Of a stretch of DNA of 64,000 nucleotides, positions 36,432-45,261 are shown in pieces. Below the pieces are notes generated by a model. It was not told the DNA's origin. It saw only the letters and a program-made list of their open reading frames with translations, and did not search any database. The DNA is from Lachnospiraceae bacterium (GTDB taxonomy: Bacteria; Bacillota; Clostridia; Lachnospirales; Lachnospiraceae). The stretch is taken from the NCBI GenBank assembly GCA_910575005.1, contig CAJTCL010000001.1, positions 248,001 to 312,000 of the forward strand, in the 5' to 3' direction. The position numbers and the translations under genes are program-made. Positions within the stretch are counted from its first letter, which is position 1. Every line of letters starts with the position of its first letter.

Positions 36432-37301
36432 CTAATAATCTCCTGATAATTCAAACGTTATGTTCTGATAAAATTGAATCAATTCTTCAATCGCTGTACC
36501 AATCTCTGTAAATATATACTCTGGCATCTCATCCAGAAGCCTTTCATTGCTGCCTGAATACTCCTTTCCGAGCTCGCCATTCTCAACGATAATTTTAGAC
36601 ATGCTATTTGTTTTTTCCACTACTATCCTGGCAATAGAATAAATATCAACTGCATGTCCTGTGCAGACATTATAATAGTGGCTCCTAGGCTTATGAGCTA
36701 AAAACCATCCCATAATATTACACAAATCTTTGATATACAAATAATCAAAATATACATTCTGATGTATTACAATATCACGATTTTTCAGTGCTTTGCAGAT
36801 ACAGTTAGAAATAAATCTATAATTATAATTTTCATGTTGTCCAAATACACCAAACAATCTAAGATCATAAATATTTTCCGAATCTTTTACCGATTTAGCC
36901 ATGATATATTTTGACAAGCCATAGTCATCCTGTGGAACTGTAGTATCAAAATACTGCTCCTGCATGTTAGGAATGTAGACATCTTTGCCATATTCTGCAC
37001 CAGAACCAAAATAATACATCTTTTCATAACAATCACTACAACGCTTCAAATGAAAAAACATCTGAAGATTATTTTTTAATACCATAGTTTTATATATGTC
37101 TGGCAGCCCAAGTGTTCCCTGGACTGCCGAATGAATTACGTATTCAGGATGTTCTCTATGCAGATACTCTTCTACCTTCTTTGCATCTAATAAATCAAGC
37201 TCCTGATGTCTTGGAGCTAAGACACAATATTCTGCACTTAAATACTCTGCTAAATTCTTACCTATAAATCCACTTGAACCAGTAATCAATACTTTTTTCA
37301 T
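36432..37301 (-). CDS. NAD-dependent epimerase/dehydratase (SDR)
   Basis: This 289-residue extended SDR has VLITGSSGFIGKNLAEYL (cofactor loop, 4-21), YYFGSGAEYGK and DDYGLSKYIMAKSV with the Tyr-x3-Lys pair, then LRLFGVFGQHENY. It probably reduces or epimerises the keto group of the CDP-deoxysugar made by its neighbours. Its ATG overlaps the radical SAM stop by one base (TGATG), so the two proteins are translationally coupled. It ends 12 bases before the C-methyltransferase. Whether it acts as reductase or epimerase cannot be told. Confidence 0.82.
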   Translation of the reverse strand: MKKVLITGSSGFIGKNLAEYLSAEYCVLAPRHQELDLLDAKKVEEYLHREHPEYVIHSAVQGTLGLPDIYKTMVLKNNLQMFFHLKRCSDCYEKMYYFGSGAEYGKDVYIPNMQEQYFDTTVPQDDYGLSKYIMAKSVKDSENIYDLRLFGVFGQHENYNYRFISNCICKALKNRDIVIHQNVYFDYLYIKDLCNIMGWFLAHKPRSHYYNVCTGHAVDIYSIARIVVEKTNSMSKIIVENGELGKEYSGSNERLLDEMPEYIFTEIGTAIEELIQFYQNITFELSGDY

Positions 37302-38341
37302 CACTCACCACGCAATTTTTCCACTGGAAACCCATCAATATTATCTCTTGTATAATAATCATTATCTGCCAAGTCGCAATTTCGGCAGCTTGGATTTTCA
37401 TTTCTTCTATTTTCCAACTGCATTTTACGGAATTCATACATAACATCTCCATCCCATATTTCACGAATAGAGATATTCTTCATATTGCCTAAATTGGTTC
37501 CTCCAATCCAATCAACACAACAAGGACTCACTTCTCCATTACTGCGAATTGCAAGTGTTGTAAATGCCATTGGACAGGCGATCCGCTTTTGATACGTCTG
37601 TTGTAAATCTTTTTTCAACGCATCCTCTTGTTCATCTCCATACAGACTGCCGATAAAACTTTTTTCATCAGAGGCAACCCAGTTATGTGGTTTGTCAATG
37701 TATACTTCATCTGCTACTGACTGAAAGCGCTCTAAAAATTCTTCATTTTCTTCTGAATAAGTGTCTAACATCTTCGCACTGACAAAAGGTTTCTCTTTAT
37801 GCTGCTCCTTTTTGAAGTCCTGAATCATTTTCAAGTTGTTCCATATCTTATCAATACTTACTTGTGGACATCCAGTCACTTCTTCATAACGCTTCTGGTT
37901 TCCCCCATAGATTGAGACTCTGATATAATCTATCTCATATTTTACAAGCTGCTCGCATAATTCCTCTGTCAAAAGGGATGCATTGGTAGTCGTCTCAATC
38001 CTCTCAGCAATCTCTGCTTCTTTGGCAATTTTGAGCATTTCCCCAAACTGAGGATTTGTCAAAGGTTCCCCATACAGACTAAGTTTTAATACTTTCAGCT
38101 TGTCCCCTTCCCAACGCTGGAACTGCTCAATAATATTTTGATATAACTCCATGCTCATAAAACCACGGTTTTCTGTCAGATAATTTTTTGATTTCAAACT
38201 CTGAAAACAGGAAACACATTTAAAATTACAATAATTTGAGGGCTCTATCAGCAATGTAAACGGCTTTTTCAATGGAATAATATCAATCAAATTCTGACGT
38301 TTGTGTTCTTTTAATTCTGTATATTTCAGCATATTTTCCAC
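37301..38341 (-). CDS. Radical SAM/SPASM-like enzyme
   Basis: This 346-residue protein has the radical SAM cluster CNFKCVSC (CX3CX2C, near residue 38) after LLIEPSNY, the SAM-contact segment LSLYGEPLTNP, and ETTTNASLL. The C-terminal half has auxiliary-cluster cysteines: ACPMAFTTLAI, then NGEVSPCCVDW, and CRNCD. Layout matches the proteins at 55377 and 56437. SPASM enzymes in sugar loci perform dehydrogenation, epimerisation or related radical chemistry. No peptide precursor gene is seen, so a sugar substrate is more likely than a RiPP. It is coupled to the SDR downstream. Confidence 0.85.
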   Translation of the reverse strand: MENMLKYTELKEHKRQNLIDIIPLKKPFTLLIEPSNYCNFKCVSCFQSLKSKNYLTENRGFMSMELYQNIIEQFQRWEGDKLKVLKLSLYGEPLTNPQFGEMLKIAKEAEIAERIETTTNASLLTEELCEQLVKYEIDYIRVSIYGGNQKRYEEVTGCPQVSIDKIWNNLKMIQDFKKEQHKEKPFVSAKMLDTYSEENEEFLERFQSVADEVYIDKPHNWVASDEKSFIGSLYGDEQEDALKKDLQQTYQKRIACPMAFTTLAIRSNGEVSPCCVDWIGGTNLGNMKNISIREIWDGDVMYEFRKMQLENRRNENPSCRNCDLADNDYYTRDNIDGFPVEKLRGE

Positions 38342-38343
38342 CT

Positions 38344-38661
38344 TTAAAAATTGTATATTTTCTCCGATATTTCATCTGTCTTACCTGTGCCGTTCTGCAA
38401 TTTAAAAACAGCTACCAAAATTGCTGGAATCATTTTCTGCTGACTTAAATCACTCCATTTACTTTCCAAAATCTCTTTTAACTCCATCGGATTTTGAAAC
38501 TCATATTCCATAAGGCGATCTGTAGGATCTGCACTTTTATCAAGATAATAGGTTTCCATGTCTGTAAAACCATGATTTAAATAATTTTTCTCATTATTTG
38601 TCTCAAAATCTTTCTGCGCAATGTCTAATAACATTTGCTTTTCCTTATCAATCGAGTGCAT
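38344..38661 (-). CDS. Small protein coupled to the carbamoyltransferase
   Basis: This 105-residue, acidic, mostly helical protein (QMLLDIAQKDFET; MELKEILESKWSDL) has no recognised domain. ATG 38661 is preferred: GGAGAGAG lies upstream, and it overlaps the last 14 bases of the carbamoyltransferase gene, indicating translational coupling. It may be an acyl-carrier-like or adaptor subunit, but no phosphopantetheine serine motif is evident. I cannot assign a function. Confidence 0.65.
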   Translation of the reverse strand: MHSIDKEKQMLLDIAQKDFETNNEKNYLNHGFTDMETYYLDKSADPTDRLMEYEFQNPMELKEILESKWSDLSQQKMIPAILVAVFKLQNGTGKTDEISEKIYNF

Positions 38662-40492
38662 ACTTCTCTCTCCAATCTCTGTCTTCCTTAAATTCTGGCT
38701 GATCTTCTTTATGCAAAATAATATTATCAAATACCAGCACATCCATATCGGTTCTCATAAAACATTCATAAGCATCTTTGGGTGTACAGACAATCGGTTC
38801 ACCTCTTACATTAAAAGAAGTATTTACAATGACACTGCAGCCTGTAATTTTCTCAAAGGCCTCAACGATTCCATAATAGCGCGGATTTGTATCTTTATTT
38901 ATAGTCTGTACTCTTGCACTGTAATCAACATGTGTTACAGCCGGTATATCAGAACGCTTCTCATTTACAATCGGCAGCAAATTTATCTCTCCGTCTTCTG
39001 TGTAATATTTCTTCATGCTAAATGGAAGCTGCCGCTCTTCTCTCACAGGTGCAACCAACAACATATATGGACTATTATGGTTCATCTGAAAATATTCAGA
39101 CACATTTTCCTCTAAAACTGATGGCGCAAATGGCCGAAACGATTCTCTATACTTAATTTTTAAATTCATTACAGACTGCATCTTAGTGGAACGAGCATCT
39201 CCAATAATGCTTCTATTTCCTAAGGCTCTTGGTCCAAATTCCATTTTTCCATTGCAAAGCCCGATTACTTTTTCATCTTTTAGTAATTGTGCAATTATAT
39301 TATAGACCTGATCTTCTTGTTGGTATTCCGTATACTTATATCCATTGTCATCCAAATATTTCTTTATCTCTTCCGCTGAAAAATCAGGACCAAGATAACT
39401 TCCCTGCATAAGATCTTGTCCACTGTCAGCGTTTCTGAGCGCTCCAGACTTCTGATTATAAACATACAATGCTGCTCCTAAGGAACCACCCGCATCGCCT
39501 GCGGCCGGCTGAATCCAGATATCATCAAACACTTTTTCTTGCAATAACTTTCCATTTGCCACGCAATTGAGAGCCACTCCACCTGCCAACACCAAATTTT
39601 TCATTCCTGTAAGCTTTCTGGCATATCTTGCAGTCTTCAATAAAACCTCTTCTACTACTTTCTGTACAGAAGCTGCCATATCCATTTCCCGCTTTGTAAT
39701 ATCCGATTCTGGTTCTCGCCTCGAACCTCCAAACAAGTTAGCAAACTTTTCATTTGTCATCACATCATTGCGATAAAAATCAAAATAATCTATATTTAAC
39801 TTGTATGAGCCATCCTCCTTAAGATCAATAATCTCACGTTTTATCAAGTCATAATATTTTGGTTCTCCATATGGAGCAAGACCCATCAATTTATAATCGC
39901 CGGAATTAACTTTAAATCCACAAAAATATGTAAACGCACTGTACAACAATCCAATGGAATGAGGGTAATCAATCTCTCTTAATATCTTAACCTCATTTCC
40001 TTTTCCATAACCAATCGTAGTAGTTGCCCATTCTCCCACTCCATCAAAGGTAATAAATGCCGCCTCCTCAAATGGTGATGGATAGAATGCTGAACTTGCA
40101 TGGGAAATATGATGTTCTGCGACTAGCAGTTTGTCATATTTTCCCAATTTACCCAAAATATTTCTTAATTCCTGATGAATCCATAATTTTCTTCCAAAAA
40201 TAGACTCTGCCGAATTCTCCACTAATGCTTTGGCTTCCCCGCCCAGGGCAAGAATATTTTTGCAGAAACGATCTAATGTCAAAATAGGATTATCATAATA
40301 AACTACATAATCAATATCATCACTCGTGATGCCTGCTGCTTTCATACAATATTTCATTGCATTAACCGGCACATTTAAATCATGTTTGATCCTGGTAAAA
40401 CGTTCTTCCTGAACTGCCGCAATAATCTGTCCATCACGTACGATCGCCGCTGCTGAATCATGATATAGCGCAGATACTCCTAATATTATCAT
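38648..40492 (-). CDS. Carbamoyltransferase, NodU/CmcH family
   Basis: This 614-residue enzyme transfers a carbamoyl group from carbamoyl phosphate, through carbamoyl-AMP, to a hydroxyl. It begins IILGVSALYHDSAAAIV, has VAEHHISHASSAFYPS (metal-binding histidines near residue 130), FITFDGVGEWATT, and LAGGVALNCVANGKL in the Kae1-like half. GLCNGKMEFGPRALGNRS and VNTSFNVRGEPIVCTP lie in the C-terminal YrdC-like half. Length and order are typical. ATGA overlaps the SGNH stop, with GGAG upstream. Here it probably carbamoylates a deoxysugar hydroxyl. Confidence 0.92.
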   Translation of the reverse strand: MIILGVSALYHDSAAAIVRDGQIIAAVQEERFTRIKHDLNVPVNAMKYCMKAAGITSDDIDYVVYYDNPILTLDRFCKNILALGGEAKALVENSAESIFGRKLWIHQELRNILGKLGKYDKLLVAEHHISHASSAFYPSPFEEAAFITFDGVGEWATTTIGYGKGNEVKILREIDYPHSIGLLYSAFTYFCGFKVNSGDYKLMGLAPYGEPKYYDLIKREIIDLKEDGSYKLNIDYFDFYRNDVMTNEKFANLFGGSRREPESDITKREMDMAASVQKVVEEVLLKTARYARKLTGMKNLVLAGGVALNCVANGKLLQEKVFDDIWIQPAAGDAGGSLGAALYVYNQKSGALRNADSGQDLMQGSYLGPDFSAEEIKKYLDDNGYKYTEYQQEDQVYNIIAQLLKDEKVIGLCNGKMEFGPRALGNRSIIGDARSTKMQSVMNLKIKYRESFRPFAPSVLEENVSEYFQMNHNSPYMLLVAPVREERQLPFSMKKYYTEDGEINLLPIVNEKRSDIPAVTHVDYSARVQTINKDTNPRYYGIVEAFEKITGCSVIVNTSFNVRGEPIVCTPKDAYECFMRTDMDVLVFDNIILHKEDQPEFKEDRDWREKYALD

Positions 40493-41721
40493 TTTACTAT
40501 CTCCTTTTCTGCCACATAAGTCTTACTCTTTTTAAATAGATTTTCTTTTACAACCTCAAAGATTCTTTCCGCTATAATCTCATGCCCATATTGTGTGCTA
40601 TGGCACATATCATAGTACATATCTTTTTTCCCATCAAAAGCATCTGTTAAATCATACACATATTTCTTCTCTTTAACAAAACTTAATACTTCCTCATAAA
40701 AAATAGGCTGTCTCTCGATCAATTTCTGATATGCAGGTACAGCATGATAAGCAGCTTGGAACAATTCTTTTTGTTTTTTCTCAAAAACAGCCTTTCCTGT
40801 TCCCACCATCGGCTGCAAAAAACTAATGTATTCTATTCCAAACTCTTTACAAATACCATGCATTTTTCTAATACTGATTTTCCACTCAGATACATCACTT
40901 TGCTCTTCCACCCGCTTCAAACCATGAACTATCTCTCCTGCATTTCTTAGATCTAAAGTATCTGGTGCAAATCCCCCTTTATTTTCAATATGGTTATATA
41001 CTTTGCGCTCATATTTACTTAAATGTGGATATTCCGAGTCGATTACCCAACCATCTACATCATTAAAACCATCAAAAGAAATCACCATAGATAGCCTCAA
41101 TTTTAATCCATCTCTTAACAACTTATAAAACTCCTGATTAACAGAATAGGCTCCCATTCCACCGTTGTACAGTACAACATTTGAATTTATCTCATAGAGT
41201 TTTTCATACAAAATCTTTGCCCAACATTTGGAGACATTACCTACTGTTGGATCTGTTGTACTCCCTCCAAGAACCAAAATATTATAACCTTCTTCTTTTT
41301 CTTTCCCATAAATTTCAAACCCAAGCAGTTTACCATAAAATCGATTATGTCCCAACAAAGAATCAAATGCATCATACTTCTGAGAGTACCCTCCAAAACC
41401 ATACAATAAAAAATCTATCTCAAATTCAAATCCCATATTGATAAGAGAATTATAGATACTTCCATGATCTTTAAAAACAAACGCAACTATAAATATCTTA
41501 CCTTTTTCTTCATATAGCAACTCATATTGATTTTTTACTTCTTTTCCATAAAATTCCTTCTGGTCGGGATTTTCTGTTACAAAATATGCTAAATCATGTC
41601 CTAATTCCATAAGATCACTATATACATACCCGGACAGTGCATCCGTTCCATAAAAAATCAATTTTCGTCCTCTTGATATTTCTAATATTTTTCTCACTGA
41701 ATCCTTATAGCCTGAATGCAT
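40489..41721 (-). CDS. SGNH/GDSL-like protein with N-terminal Rossmann-like domain
   Basis: This 410-residue protein has a nucleotide-fold-like N-terminus (KLIFYGTDALSGYVYSDLM) and then an SGNH domain: NILVLGGSTTDPT near residue 150 (block I), LYNGGMGAYSVNQEF (block II), MVISFDGFNDVDG (block III Asn) and MCHSTQYGHEIIAER near 385 (block V His). It may add or remove an O-acyl group on the glycan. It overlaps the upstream radical SAM frame (TAATG) and the downstream carbamoyltransferase (ATGA), so these genes form a coupled set. No signal peptide is visible. Confidence 0.72.
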   Translation of the reverse strand: MHSGYKDSVRKILEISRGRKLIFYGTDALSGYVYSDLMELGHDLAYFVTENPDQKEFYGKEVKNQYELLYEEKGKIFIVAFVFKDHGSIYNSLINMGFEFEIDFLLYGFGGYSQKYDAFDSLLGHNRFYGKLLGFEIYGKEKEEGYNILVLGGSTTDPTVGNVSKCWAKILYEKLYEINSNVVLYNGGMGAYSVNQEFYKLLRDGLKLRLSMVISFDGFNDVDGWVIDSEYPHLSKYERKVYNHIENKGGFAPDTLDLRNAGEIVHGLKRVEEQSDVSEWKISIRKMHGICKEFGIEYISFLQPMVGTGKAVFEKKQKELFQAAYHAVPAYQKLIERQPIFYEEVLSFVKEKKYVYDLTDAFDGKKDMYYDMCHSTQYGHEIIAERIFEVVKENLFKKSKTYVAEKEIVK

Positions 41722-42946
41722 TAGTCTTCACCTTTTTCCACAAATGGAATCCTTTGCTCTGCTGCGGGAATTCTATTTATATGCATTGTGATATCTTTGC
41801 AAAAATCACAAGCTGCTAACGCATATTTTCTCTCTTGAAGCAATTTTTTTAAGTCTTCCCTAAATTCATCTGCTCCCTTTTCTATCGTATAATCTACATA
41901 ATCATCCTGAATACTCTCACAGAAACCTAAATTTGTCAGATGGGCTTGACGCTGACAACGATATAATTTTCCATTTAAGAACAAATGGCAATCTTTAAAA
42001 GAACAATTATTAAAAATTTTATTTCGTTTTTCCTCAGAATAATTGTTTCTTGTAGTGTCTCCCAAATCCTGCCAGTCCTCATTTGATAAAACATAATACT
42101 TAATCTGCTCTGCTTTCGCTATTTCGATCAATTCCTCCATCTTTAGAGATAAATTTCCATAATCATCTATTCCAAAAATCACCTTATCATTCTTAAGCAA
42201 TTCTATTTCTTTTTTATTTGGAATAATGGTCGAATTAGTCAGTACAGTTATACTCTTTATTTTCTCTTGATTAATCGCCCATTCAAGAAATTCAGCGAAA
42301 CCATTATGCATAAATACCTCCCCTCCAAGAAAACCAACTTCTAATATCTTATCCACAGATTTTACTAACCGCTCCAAGGCAGGGAGATTATGCATAAAAC
42401 AGAAATTATTTGGTTTTTGATAGTATGGCATCAATGCTATACATTTCTCACAATTTAGAGAACATCTTTCTGTGACAGAGATTCCAAGGAATGGCAATAC
42501 CATGCTTTCAGAATCATTCACTGTGTTTGATCTATTTTTATAATAATCATATTTTTCCAGAAGAAGTTCTCCACATAATCTATCATGGACATTAACAAAT
42601 GTTTTTGGTTTTGGAGACTTTAAAATCTCGCTAATCTCATATACATGATCCATATTTCCATCATTCAACACATATAATTCATTCACAATTTCATCATATG
42701 CGGAAGGCGCACAAATTAATATGTCATAATCAGGATAGTTTCTTATCTCCTCCTTTTTGATAATTCCAGTGCCTGTTTTCATTCTATCTATAAATAGTAT
42801 TGGAACATCTATACTTCTGCCCCCCCCCCATTCAGAACATCTGTTTGCAGCGTTTCCAGTACAAGTTTTCCCCAGGCTCCTGCCCCATATAACAATATTC
42901 CTTTTGCATTTTTTAATTCTTGTAATGTATATTTTTTAATTTTCAT
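41721..42946 (-). CDS. Radical SAM enzyme, phase-variable (out of frame here)
   Basis: ATG 42946 with GGAGAGG opens a Rossmann-like start (GILLYGAGAWGKLV), but after 39 codons a run of ten G shifts the frame to a stop, giving 45 residues. The second frame (to 41721) carries on the same domain (GRSIDVPILFIDR, then DILICAPSAYDEIV). It then has the radical SAM cluster CSLNCEKC, GFLGGEVFMHNGF, ITVLTNST and C-terminal cysteines (CSFKDCHLF, CRQRQ..., CDFCKD). With 8 or 11 G the locus would encode one protein; 11 G gives 408 residues. It is thus likely a contingency gene in the OFF state, not a decayed one, because both frames are otherwise intact. Confidence 0.85.
42820..42829 (-). repeat. Poly-G(10) slippage tract in the radical SAM gene
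   Basis: Ten C on the plus strand, ten G on the coding strand, begin exactly at codon 40. The distance between the two open frames (42946 to 42782 is 164 bases) shows that adding one base or losing two joins them. Confidence 0.9.
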
Positions 42947-43013
42947 ACCAATCCTCTCCTACATAACCTTAAAACATTTGTCTTAAAATATTCTTTTTCT
43001 TAAGCTCTAAATT

Positions 43014-44114
43014 CTATGGAACATAGGCATATAACTTTTTCCATTTATGTTCTATTACATAATTAGGATTAATAGTTCTTATTCTATCTTCTAATACTTC
43101 TTTATCATCTGGCAAATGATAGGTACATATAGAAATCTTAGGGCTAAATCTCCTTATGGTATCTTCAGCACCTTTTAACATATCTCTTTCAGAACCTTCA
43201 ATATCTGCTTTTATATAATCTACACGATCTAATTTCTCCTGTTGTACAAAACGATCAATTGTCATAACTTTTACTTCATAATCCTTATCAATAACATTAT
43301 GGCCTTCTAACAGAGAAGCACCTATTAAATCGTTATTTTGTACATGAAATACAGCCTTACCTTCTTGATCTGCCAATGCATAGGGCATAATCTTTATCTG
43401 CTCTGGATATAATTCTGACACCTCTTGCAAATAGGCAATCGCATCCGGCATTGGTTCAAAAGCATAGCATGTACATCCTTTCCTCGCTGCTATAACAGAA
43501 AACAATCCTATATTCGCACCACAATCTAATACAATGTCACCCTTTTGCAGTTCTGTATGCTCTCTCTCATAGCTTCCTTCATCTATTCTCCCATAATCGT
43601 TATATATTACCGGCAAAATCAAATCTCCAGCTTCATATACCCAGGAAAGTAAATAATCATCTTCCTTATTAAATGGATTGATAAAATTATATTTATCAAG
43701 CTGAAGCATACTGTTCAAACAGTCTACATCCTTCTCCCTAAGGTAATCCAAATAATACTTTGCCTCAATCAATGTAATATCTGTTGGATAAGTGACTGGA
43801 TATACTACCGAAAATATGGAGCCTAACTTCTCATTGAGCTGCTTATCCTGATCTCTCAAGGCAACAAAAATATTTCCATTCACTCTGGTTTTTTCCACTT
43901 CACTTGTGGAAAAAACCGGAATACCTTCTATCTCTTCTATCTTTTTATCACTGACCACAAAACCTTCCACAGAAAAGCCCAATGCCCTTACTGCACATAA
44001 AAATTTTCTTCCCATCCAGCCACAGCCAAATATATAATTCTTCTCTTGATTCTGAAGAATCTCTAACATTTTCGATACTTTAAAATCGATTGTCCTTGCA
44101 TCTCTTGCTTTCAT
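43014..44114 (-). CDS. FkbM-family methyltransferase with N-terminal Rossmann-like domain
   Basis: This 366-residue protein has an N-terminal KNYIFGCGWMGRKFL segment (Rossmann-like) and a helical middle. Its FkbM-type SAM domain contains IVLDCGANIGLFSVIA near residue 195, CYAFEPMPDAIAYL, YIKADIEGSERDMLKGA and SPKISICTYHLPDD. FkbM enzymes O-methylate hydroxyls, often of sugars. Unlike two paralogues in this window it has no poly-G run and is intact (the corresponding place reads EQIKIMPYALADQ). The ribosome site is weak. Confidence 0.88.
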   Translation of the reverse strand: MKARDARTIDFKVSKMLEILQNQEKNYIFGCGWMGRKFLCAVRALGFSVEGFVVSDKKIEEIEGIPVFSTSEVEKTRVNGNIFVALRDQDKQLNEKLGSIFSVVYPVTYPTDITLIEAKYYLDYLREKDVDCLNSMLQLDKYNFINPFNKEDDYLLSWVYEAGDLILPVIYNDYGRIDEGSYEREHTELQKGDIVLDCGANIGLFSVIAARKGCTCYAFEPMPDAIAYLQEVSELYPEQIKIMPYALADQEGKAVFHVQNNDLIGASLLEGHNVIDKDYEVKVMTIDRFVQQEKLDRVDYIKADIEGSERDMLKGAEDTIRRFSPKISICTYHLPDDKEVLEDRIRTINPNYVIEHKWKKLYAYVP

Positions 44115-44117
44115 CTT

Positions 44118-45197
44118 TTATCTTACCACTCCATCTATGAAATCTTCCGCCGTGAATGCTTCCTTATAACTTATTGGTAATGGCTTTCCATAAAATTTAG
44201 ACATATAATTTCTTATAAAATTCTTATGTTCTCCAGATAAACATAATGGTTGATATTCATTAAACCACTTGATTCTAAGCCCTCTCTCAATAATATCCTT
44301 TAATGGCTCCTCAAAAATATTACCTATGGAAATATGAATAAATGCACATGGCAAAATATCTCCATACTTTGTCAAATGTAAAATATGTCTGACAGTGCCA
44401 CAGCCTCTGTCTTGACCATAACTTGGGTAAGTATCTCTCATCAATGCAGGATATTTATTTCTTAACTCCTTCAAATAATCATCATCTTGTTTTGTGATTA
44501 AAACTTCTTCTTTTCCTTCCCATGCACCTATTGCGCGCGCAATTAAAATATCCAAATTAAAGCCATTGTCATTTGCAAACTTTGCCAATGCCTCTGTCTC
44601 TGGTGTTTGACAAGATTGGTGACTAATTACTGTATTAATACCTGTCTGCATACCAGCTTCTTTCGCATAAAAAAGCGCCTGGATTGCTTTATCATATGCA
44701 CCATTCTGGCCTCTTGTCTGCTTATATTTCTCTTCATCAAAACTATCTAAGCTAATGCGGATTTTATCTACACCAACTTCTTTTAAGTGTTTCGCTTTTT
44801 CTTCTGTCAACAATAAACCATTGGAACTAATTGCTATATGAAATTTCTGTGGATCCAACGCAGCTATAATATCGTCCAAATTATCAAATGCCAGTGGTTC
44901 TCCACCCGAAATATTAAACTGGGCAAGTCCCAAATCATCTGCCTGCCTTGCAAAATCTTTTAAATCTTCTAATGTCATTTCTCGTTCTCTTTTTTCAAAA
45001 GACAAATTGCAGCAATGTTCACAATGCATATTGCATTTATAATCAAAACAAAAGTCTATGATAGCAGTACATTCTCCTCTAGCAACTTTTTCATCATATT
45101 TAATAATTTTTTCATATACCAAAGGTTTTTCCGCTTTTAATTTTGCACGTCTTGCATTTTCTACTGGTTTTCTGCTTTCCTCGTTAATCTTGATCAA
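44118..45197 (-). CDS. Radical SAM/SPASM-like enzyme (TTG start)
   Basis: This 359-residue protein has CNMHCEHC (CX3CX2C, near residue 55), NISGGEPLAFDN (GGEP SAM motif), IAISSNGLLL and DKIRISLDSFDEEKY. A C-terminal region has GCGTVRHILHLTKYGDILPC, then LCLSGEHK, with cysteines for auxiliary clusters. I place the start at a TTG (45197) because AAGGAGG lies eight bases upstream; a longer frame from a GTG at 45239 has no site. It is the most classical radical SAM of the five here. A substrate in glycan modification is inferred from its neighbours (FkbM genes on both sides). Confidence 0.85.
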   Translation of the reverse strand: MIKINEESRKPVENARRAKLKAEKPLVYEKIIKYDEKVARGECTAIIDFCFDYKCNMHCEHCCNLSFEKREREMTLEDLKDFARQADDLGLAQFNISGGEPLAFDNLDDIIAALDPQKFHIAISSNGLLLTEEKAKHLKEVGVDKIRISLDSFDEEKYKQTRGQNGAYDKAIQALFYAKEAGMQTGINTVISHQSCQTPETEALAKFANDNGFNLDILIARAIGAWEGKEEVLITKQDDDYLKELRNKYPALMRDTYPSYGQDRGCGTVRHILHLTKYGDILPCAFIHISIGNIFEEPLKDIIERGLRIKWFNEYQPLCLSGEHKNFIRNYMSKFYGKPLPISYKEAFTAEDFIDGVVR

Positions 45198-45261
45198 CTT
45201 ATTGTCCTCCTTATATTTTGCCCAATTGCTATGCCACACGCTTTATGGCTTCCAAAATTAT

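Noticed and set aside
37301-38341. Radical SAM/SPASM gene as RiPP maturase
   Set aside because: No small precursor gene, peptidase or exporter is near; the coupled neighbour is a sugar SDR. The 105-residue gene at 38344 lacks a leader-core layout.
38621-39115. Plus-strand frame of 164 codons opposite the carbamoyltransferase
   Set aside because: The minus strand carries a full, conserved carbamoyltransferase; this frame has no ribosome site or family pattern.
42783-42946. Calling the poly-G interruptions plain sequencing errors
   Set aside because: Errors in G-runs are possible, but runs of 8-11 G are already exceptional in such AT-rich DNA and three occur in related functions within 5 kb. 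Kept as phase variation, with read-level checking named.
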